The position numbers and the translations under genes were made by a program. Shown here one piece after another: positions 59,386-64,000 of a DNA stretch of 64,000 nucleotides (positions are counted from its first letter, which is position 1; the number at the start of each line of letters is the position of its first letter). Source of the stretch: Neisseria subflava (GTDB lineage Bacteria > Pseudomonadota > Gammaproteobacteria > Burkholderiales > Neisseriaceae); contig NZ_CP073115.1 in NCBI RefSeq assembly GCF_024205705.1, positions 1,798,001 through 1,862,000 of the forward strand. Reading direction: 5' to 3'. The notes under the pieces were generated by a model that was given only the letters and a program-made list of their open reading frames with translations, ran no database searches and had not been told where the DNA came from.

Positions 59386-59608
59386 ATAATTTTAAAACCC
59401 AATACACTATAAACCTCACTCAGCAAGGCCGTCTGAAAACAATATAAACGACATTTAATCCCCAACTTCAATAAGCCGTCTTTTATGGTTTTCCTAAAAT
59501 TTCCTTTTAGAAAAACATATTACGAAATAAACGACTATTTCCCATACCTACTCTGTCTGTAAAAAACAACGTTTCCCAACAAGAATACGCCTAAAACAAG
59601 AGGAAAAT

Positions 59609-59637
59609 TTGTTTTCTTAAGCCATAACCTTTATATT
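59609..59637 (+). promoter_or_regulatory. Porin promoter and leader hairpin
   Basis: TTGTTT (59609-59614) and TATATT (59632-59637) are separated by 17 bases, giving an 80-base leader. In the leader ATCGTT (59649-59654) can pair with AACGAT (59662-59667). The rest of 59386-59723 holds only a single DUS. Confidence 0.6.
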
Positions 59638-59723
59638 ATGGTCATGGAATCGTTGAAATAGAACGATATCGTAATAAGAAGAACGAATACTCGCTTCTTC
59701 ACACTTAAAAAAGGAAAACAGCA

Positions 59724-60851
59724 ATGAAAAAATCCCTGATTGCCCTGACTCTGGCGGCTCTGCCTGTTGCAGCTATGGCTGACGTGACTCTGTACGGTCA
59801 AATCAAAGCCGGCGTTGAAGTATCCAAAGTAAAATTGGGTGAAGAAACTGCTGCTAAACTGGGTAAAGAGAAAAGCTCTAAAACTGCTACTGAAATCGCT
59901 GACTTCGGTTCACGCATCGGCTTCAAAGGCCACGAACACTTGGGTAACAACCTGAATGCCATCTGGCAAGTTGAACAAAACACTTCTATCGCCGGTGGCG
60001 ACAAAGAGTGGGCTTCTCGCGAATCTTTCATCGGCTTGGAAGGCGGCTTCGGTAAAGTCCGTGCCGGTAAATTGAACTCTACTGTTAAAGACTCTAGCGA
60101 CAACGTTGATCCTTGGGAAGGCAACAATGGTGCCTTGCACATGGGTGTGTTCAAACGTGTTGACGAGCGTGCAGTATCTGTACGTTACGACAGCCCTGTA
60201 TTCTCCGGCTTCAGCGCAAGCGTACAATACACTCCACGTGACAACGCTAACCCTTCTGACAAATACACTCACAACGACGCTACCCGTGACACTTACTACG
60301 CTGGCCTGAACTACGAAAACTCTGGTTTCTTCGGCCAATATGCTGGTGGTTTCCGTAAAAATGCCGTTTCTGAAAAAGACGGCCACGTACACCGTTTGGT
60401 AGGTGGTTACGATGCTAACAACCTGTTCGTATCTGTAGCCGGCCAATATGCTAAAAACTGGGAAACTTTGGGTGACTACGCCGAAGCCCAATCTAACGGT
60501 GTTGTAACTTCTGCTATGCGCGCTGCCGGTACTAACGCTTCTAACGTAGTATTTGGTACTGCTGCTGGCTTGGACAGCCGTCCTGCTGAAACTATCGAAG
60601 TTGCTGCTACTGCCGCTTACCGCGCTGGTAACGTGACTCCTCGCGTTTCTTACGCTCACGGCTTCAAAGCTAAAGTTGACGGAGAAAAACTGAAAGGCAC
60701 TCAATACGACCAAGTTATCGTTGGTGCTGACTACGACTTCTCTAAACGCACTACTGCTCTGGTTTCTGCCGGCTGGTTGCGTGGTGCTGAGTCTGGCCCT
60801 CACAAAGTTGAAACTATCTCTGGTTTGGTTGGCCTGCGTCACAAATTCTAA
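59724..60851 (+). CDS. Trimeric porin, PorB-like
   Basis: A 375-residue outer-membrane porin of the neisserial PorB/PorA family. The signal peptide is MKKSLIALTLAALPVAAMA. Landmarks are DVTLYGQIKAGVEVS at the mature N-terminus, SRIGFKGHEHLGNNLNAIWQVEQ, and RESFIGLEGGFGKVRAGKLNS (loop L3 region). The final residue is Phe (GLRHKF), the Bam signal. The codon choice (many GCT, ACT, TCT) differs from neighbours and fits very high expression. AAGGA precedes the ATG. PorA-type poly-G promoter tracts are absent. Confidence 0.93.
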   Translation: MKKSLIALTLAALPVAAMADVTLYGQIKAGVEVSKVKLGEETAAKLGKEKSSKTATEIADFGSRIGFKGHEHLGNNLNAIWQVEQNTSIAGGDKEWASRESFIGLEGGFGKVRAGKLNSTVKDSSDNVDPWEGNNGALHMGVFKRVDERAVSVRYDSPVFSGFSASVQYTPRDNANPSDKYTHNDATRDTYYAGLNYENSGFFGQYAGGFRKNAVSEKDGHVHRLVGGYDANNLFVSVAGQYAKNWETLGDYAEAQSNGVVTSAMRAAGTNASNVVFGTAAGLDSRPAETIEVAATAAYRAGNVTPRVSYAHGFKAKVDGEKLKGTQYDQVIVGADYDFSKRTTALVSAGWLRGAESGPHKVETISGLVGLRHKF

Positions 60852-60870
60852 TCTTCGGATTAGTATGAAA

Positions 60871-60902
60871 AAGAGCCTGTTTTATGCAGGCTCTTTTTTT
60901 AT
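60871..60902 (+). terminator. Porin terminator
   Basis: AAGAGCCTG (60871-60879) pairs with CAGGCTCTT (60887-60895), followed by a long T run. Confidence 0.92.
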
Positions 60903-60952
60903 TCATATTCCCTACCCTCAACGAAAATTAATTTAAGCGTTGATATATAAAA

Positions 60953-60986
60953 AGGCCGTCTGAAACCAATCGGTTTCAGACGGCCT
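60953..60986 (-). terminator. DUS inverted pair after pepN
   Basis: AGGCCGTCTGAA (60953-60964) faces TTCAGACGGCCT (60975-60986), 52 bases after the pepN stop on the minus strand. Confidence 0.8.
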
Positions 60987-61037
60987 TTAGTCTATCTACC
61001 CCTATTGCCAAATGACAATAAGGTCAACAGACAAGCT

Positions 61038-63659
61038 TTATTTTTCATTCAGAATCTTACCGACAATCTCGCCCACATCTTTGGACAAACCTTCTTGTGC
61101 ATTGATGCGTTGCAATTCTTTGGTCATGACGGCTTTGCGGTTGGCTTCCAATTTGTTGCAGATGTTAAAAGCCTGCACCAGTCGGGCGGCAACTTGCGGA
61201 TTAAAACGGTCGATTTCCATCACTTTATCGGCTACAAAGCGGTAGCCGCTGCCGTCTTCTGCATGGAAGTGCGGAATATTGCGGCTGAAGCTCATCAATA
61301 AAGAACGGGCTTTATTTGGATTTTCAATACTGAACTTAGGATGATTCAAGGCCGTCTGAACTTGCTGTAAAGTATCTTTGCGGCGGCTTGAAGCAATCAG
61401 GACAAAGTATTTGTCCATTACTAAGGCATCATCGGCGAATTTATCGGCAAATTTCGTCAACAAACGATCGCGAATTTCGCTTTCATTGCTGTTGATTGCA
61501 GATAAGATGCCCCATTCGTGGGTCATGTTTTGCGCCATTGCTTCGTAATTCTCCGCAACGTGTTCGATATGCGCAGCGTCAGCACGAAGGATAAATGCCC
61601 TGCAAGCATTACGCAAAGTACGCCAGCCGGCCAGTTCCGGGCTGTATTCATAACGAACAGCAGCATCGGCTTGGTTTTCTTGTTTGGCAGCTTGACGGTT
61701 CAGCTCGCGCCATTGAGGCAGGAACTTGACGGCAACAGCATTGAGCAAGGCTTCTCGCGCTTGATGAACCTGAATCGGGTCAATATTTTCTTCTTCCGCC
61801 CATATATCGGTTTCAGACGGCATTTGCAGCAAAATGGCACGGAATGCCGGATCAAAGTCACCAGAAACCACCAAAGCCAAAGCATCCATCAATGCTTTAT
61901 GTTCCGGCAAAGGACGGCCTTCCGCCAATGCCTGACGGTTGGCGTTAATGGCACGATGATACAAGGTTTGGGCAGCCTCCCAACGGGCAAACTCATTTTC
62001 ATCTGCCGCCAGTAAAGTTGCTAATTCTTGCTCGCTGTACGGATAGTTCAGGGTGACCGGCGCAGAGAAATCTCGCAGCAGAGACGGGATAACCGGCTCA
62101 TTGACGCCGCCCAATACAAAAGTCTGCTCGGCTTCGGTCAATACCAAAACTGCCTCTTTCACCCGTTCACCTTGATATTCAAACTCAACCGCTTCGCCTT
62201 TTTCATTCAGCAAACCGGTTTTGACCGGAATCATCATCGGCTGTTTGTCTGCCATATCGGGCGTAGCCGGAATGGTTTGTTTGATGGTTAATTCAAACGC
62301 ACCATCTTTCAGACGGCCTTGGGCATCTAAAACCAGCGTACCGGCTTGGCTGTACCACAAAGCAAACTGATCAAGATTGATGCCGTTTGTGTCTGCCATT
62401 GCGGCACGGAAATCATCACAAGTCACAGCCTGTCCGTCGTGGCGTTGGAAATACAGCTTCATGCCTTTTTGGAAGCCCTCTTCTCCGAGCAAGGTGTGAT
62501 ACATGCGCACTACTTCCGCACCTTTTTCATAAACGGTCATGGTGTAGAAGTTGTTCATCTCTTCATAACTGGCTGGGCGGACAGGATGCGCAGTCGGGCC
62601 TGCATCTTCAGGGAATTGGAACAAGCGCAGCATACGGACATTGTCGATACGGCGTACCACGCGGCTGGCCCGGTCGCCGGAAAACTCTTGATCGCGGAAA
62701 ACGGTCAAACCTTCTTTCAGCGACAATTGGAACCAATCGCGGCAGGTCACGCGGTTGCCTGTCCAGTTGTGGAAATATTCGTGGCCGACAACAGATTCGA
62801 TGCCTTCAAAGTCGGTATCGGTCGCGGTACGGCTGTTGGCCAGCACGAACTTGGTATTGAAAATATTCAAACCTTTGTTTTCCATCGCGCCCATATTGAA
62901 ATCGCCCACGGCAACGACCATGAAAATATCCAAGTCGTATTCCAAGCCAAAGCGTGTCTCGTCCCATTTCATCGCATTTTTCAACGATTCCACTGCAAAA
63001 CCGACTTTAGGTTTGTCTATCTCCGTGGTGTAGAACTCGATTTTGACCTTACGGCCGCTCATGGTCGTAAAATAATCTTCCGTTACCGCCAAATCGCCTG
63101 CCACCAAAGCAAAAAGATAGCTCGGTTTGGCAAACGGGTCTTCCCATTTCACCCAATGACGGCCGTCTGAAAACTCGCCGCCATCGATTTTATTACCGTT
63201 AGACAGCAACACCGGATAGCGTTTTTTGTCTGCAACGATGGTGGTGGTAAATTTAGACATGACATCCGGACGGTCAATATAGAACGTAATTTTGCGGAAA
63301 CCTTCCGGTTCGCATTGGGTAAACAGGTTGCCGCCGGAAGCATACAGACCCATCAGAGATTTGTTCTCAGCAGGCAAAATTTCAGTTTCCACTTCCAACG
63401 TGAAGTTTTCAGACGGCGCGCCTGCAATCGTCAGTTTTTCGTCTTCCAACACATAATCTACGGCCCGGCCGTTTACTTTCACAGACAGCAGTTTTGCCGA
63501 ACCATCCAATACCAATGTCTCCCCTGCTCTTTCAGGTTGAACGGTCAGACTGGATTTGACGATGGTTTGCGGTTCTAAAATATCGAAATGCAGGTCGGTT
63601 TTCAGAATACGGTACGCTGGCGCGGCGTAGTCTTTCAAATAATGGATGGTTTTGCTCAT
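61038..63659 (-). CDS. pepN: Aminopeptidase N
   Basis: An 873-residue M1 zinc aminopeptidase that removes N-terminal residues from peptides in the cytoplasm. The substrate loop is GAMENKGLNIF (about 260-270). The zinc site is VVGHEYFHNWTGNRVTCRDWFQLSLKEGLT (HExxH-x18-E, about 296-320). The Tyr that stabilises the transition state is in MTVYEKGAEV (about 380). A long C-terminal helical domain (about 540-873) completes it. Several DUS words are embedded in the coding sequence. Confidence 0.96.
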   Translation of the reverse strand: MSKTIHYLKDYAAPAYRILKTDLHFDILEPQTIVKSSLTVQPERAGETLVLDGSAKLLSVKVNGRAVDYVLEDEKLTIAGAPSENFTLEVETEILPAENKSLMGLYASGGNLFTQCEPEGFRKITFYIDRPDVMSKFTTTIVADKKRYPVLLSNGNKIDGGEFSDGRHWVKWEDPFAKPSYLFALVAGDLAVTEDYFTTMSGRKVKIEFYTTEIDKPKVGFAVESLKNAMKWDETRFGLEYDLDIFMVVAVGDFNMGAMENKGLNIFNTKFVLANSRTATDTDFEGIESVVGHEYFHNWTGNRVTCRDWFQLSLKEGLTVFRDQEFSGDRASRVVRRIDNVRMLRLFQFPEDAGPTAHPVRPASYEEMNNFYTMTVYEKGAEVVRMYHTLLGEEGFQKGMKLYFQRHDGQAVTCDDFRAAMADTNGINLDQFALWYSQAGTLVLDAQGRLKDGAFELTIKQTIPATPDMADKQPMMIPVKTGLLNEKGEAVEFEYQGERVKEAVLVLTEAEQTFVLGGVNEPVIPSLLRDFSAPVTLNYPYSEQELATLLAADENEFARWEAAQTLYHRAINANRQALAEGRPLPEHKALMDALALVVSGDFDPAFRAILLQMPSETDIWAEEENIDPIQVHQAREALLNAVAVKFLPQWRELNRQAAKQENQADAAVRYEYSPELAGWRTLRNACRAFILRADAAHIEHVAENYEAMAQNMTHEWGILSAINSNESEIRDRLLTKFADKFADDALVMDKYFVLIASSRRKDTLQQVQTALNHPKFSIENPNKARSLLMSFSRNIPHFHAEDGSGYRFVADKVMEIDRFNPQVAARLVQAFNICNKLEANRKAVMTKELQRINAQEGLSKDVGEIVGKILNEK

Positions 63660-63740
63660 TTGTTCTCTTTCAGAGTCATGCGGTAAATAGATGAAGCATA
63701 TCGTTTCAGATAGCCTAAATTCAAGTGTTTTCAGAAAAAA

Positions 63741-63773
63741 AGGCCGTCTGAAACCTAAAATTTCAGACGGCCT
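63741..63773 (-). terminator. DUS inverted pair after the autotransporter gene
   Basis: AGGCCGTCTGAA (63741-63752) faces TTCAGACGGCCT (63762-63773), downstream of the minus-strand adhesin gene. Confidence 0.82.
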
Positions 63774-63814
63774 CCCTATTTAGGCAGTAAATCTAGTTGC
63801 CTGTCATTGCCAAC

Positions 63815-64000
63815 TTACCACTGATACAGCGCACCGGCACCGACACCGACATGACCGTCGGTATTGGCCGAGAAGTTGCCTTTGACAATCCAGTTGCCAC
63901 CGTCGCTCATCGCAGACACGCCGATGGCCATGGCAGACTGACCACCGTAGTAGCCGCTACCGACACCAATACCGGTCGCACCCGGACGGGTTACTTGCGG
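63815..64000 (-). CDS. YadA-like trimeric autotransporter adhesin, C-terminal anchor (cut by window end)
   Basis: An open frame of 61 codons runs from the window end to TAA at 63815-63817. It reads ...GATGIGVGSGYYGGQSAMAIGVS...NWIVKGNFSAN...VGVGAGALYQW. That is the end of a YadA-type beta-barrel anchor: SAMAIGVS strand, GNWIVKG strand, and the terminal aromatic (W) needed for outer-membrane insertion. The passenger and start are outside the window, so size and adhesin type cannot be told. Confidence 0.85.
   Translation of the reverse strand, partial: PQVTRPGATGIGVGSGYYGGQSAMAIGVSAMSDGGNWIVKGNFSANTDGHVGVGAGALYQW

Noticed and set aside
62346..63170. 274-codon plus-strand frame opposite pepN
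   Set aside because: Shadow of a highly conserved aminopeptidase; no domain, no start context.

Overview
The window is chromosomal DNA of a commensal Neisseria. The 12-bp DNA uptake sequence (DUS) is almost everywhere the AGGCCGTCTGAA dialect, very often as inverted pairs that form terminator hairpins, and the gene content is neisserial throughout: tandem type IV pilins, triheme CcoP, FarAB-like efflux, PorB-like porin, ISC genes. The dialect points to the subflava/flavescens or mucosa/sicca group rather than meningococcus or gonococcus; the exact species is inference.

Layout. 1-498: end of an IS5-family insertion sequence, of which a full copy lies at 14982-16196. 558-11307: mostly minus-strand housekeeping genes: an orphan membrane protein, a lipoprotein, cysK, a membrane protein and dapF, tRNA-Asn, ybaB, dnaX (with a convincing -1 frameshift site for gamma), mltB, and the rpsF-priB-rpsR-rplI operon. 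11553-14921: hscA (frameshifted at a C tract), two accessory genes (GIY-YIG-like and pyrimidine-dimer-glycosylase-like), and fdx. 16243-17622: queC and a YnbA-like CDP-alcohol phosphatidyltransferase. 17762-24391: an accessory island with a Pycsar-effector-like membrane domain fused to a DUF3616-like propeller, a PepSY-like protein, a PP2C phosphatase and two overlapping AT-rich DUF262 (GmrSD-type) genes. 24505-29733: the rest of a YnbABCD-like phospholipid cluster (hydrolase/methyltransferase, PAP2/dual-specificity phosphatase, acyltransferase, CdsA-like), followed by a DUF2238 protein.

30691-39853 is an oxygen-limitation neighbourhood: ubiUVT (O2-independent ubiquinone synthesis) behind a well-placed FNR box, ccoNOQP (cbb3 oxidase), an M61 peptidase, a DUF442 phosphatase-like protein, and an unannotated small RNA with a near-perfect FNR box at -41.5 that I identify as AniS/FnrS. 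Then come an XRE regulator and glnD, a 790-bp gene-free stretch with an almost G-free strand, a sigma-54 -24/-12 element and paired TGAC/GTCA repeats, and two tandem pilin genes.

45101-50090 is a four-gene tripartite efflux operon (MarR, outer-membrane channel, HlyD adaptor, DHA2 transporter). 50388-59335 holds amino-acid biosynthesis (tyrA, hisD, hisG, ilvI-ilvH-ilvC) with a nitroreductase, an Sco protein, tRNA-Leu and an ABM-domain protein. 59724-64000: porin, pepN and the C-terminal anchor of a YadA-like trimeric autotransporter cut by the window end.

The strongest candidates for something undescribed are the PycTM-DUF3616 fusion with its small partner, the PP2C plus double-DUF262 unit, the YnbABCD-like lipid pathway into which they are inserted, and the pilE upstream regulatory region.
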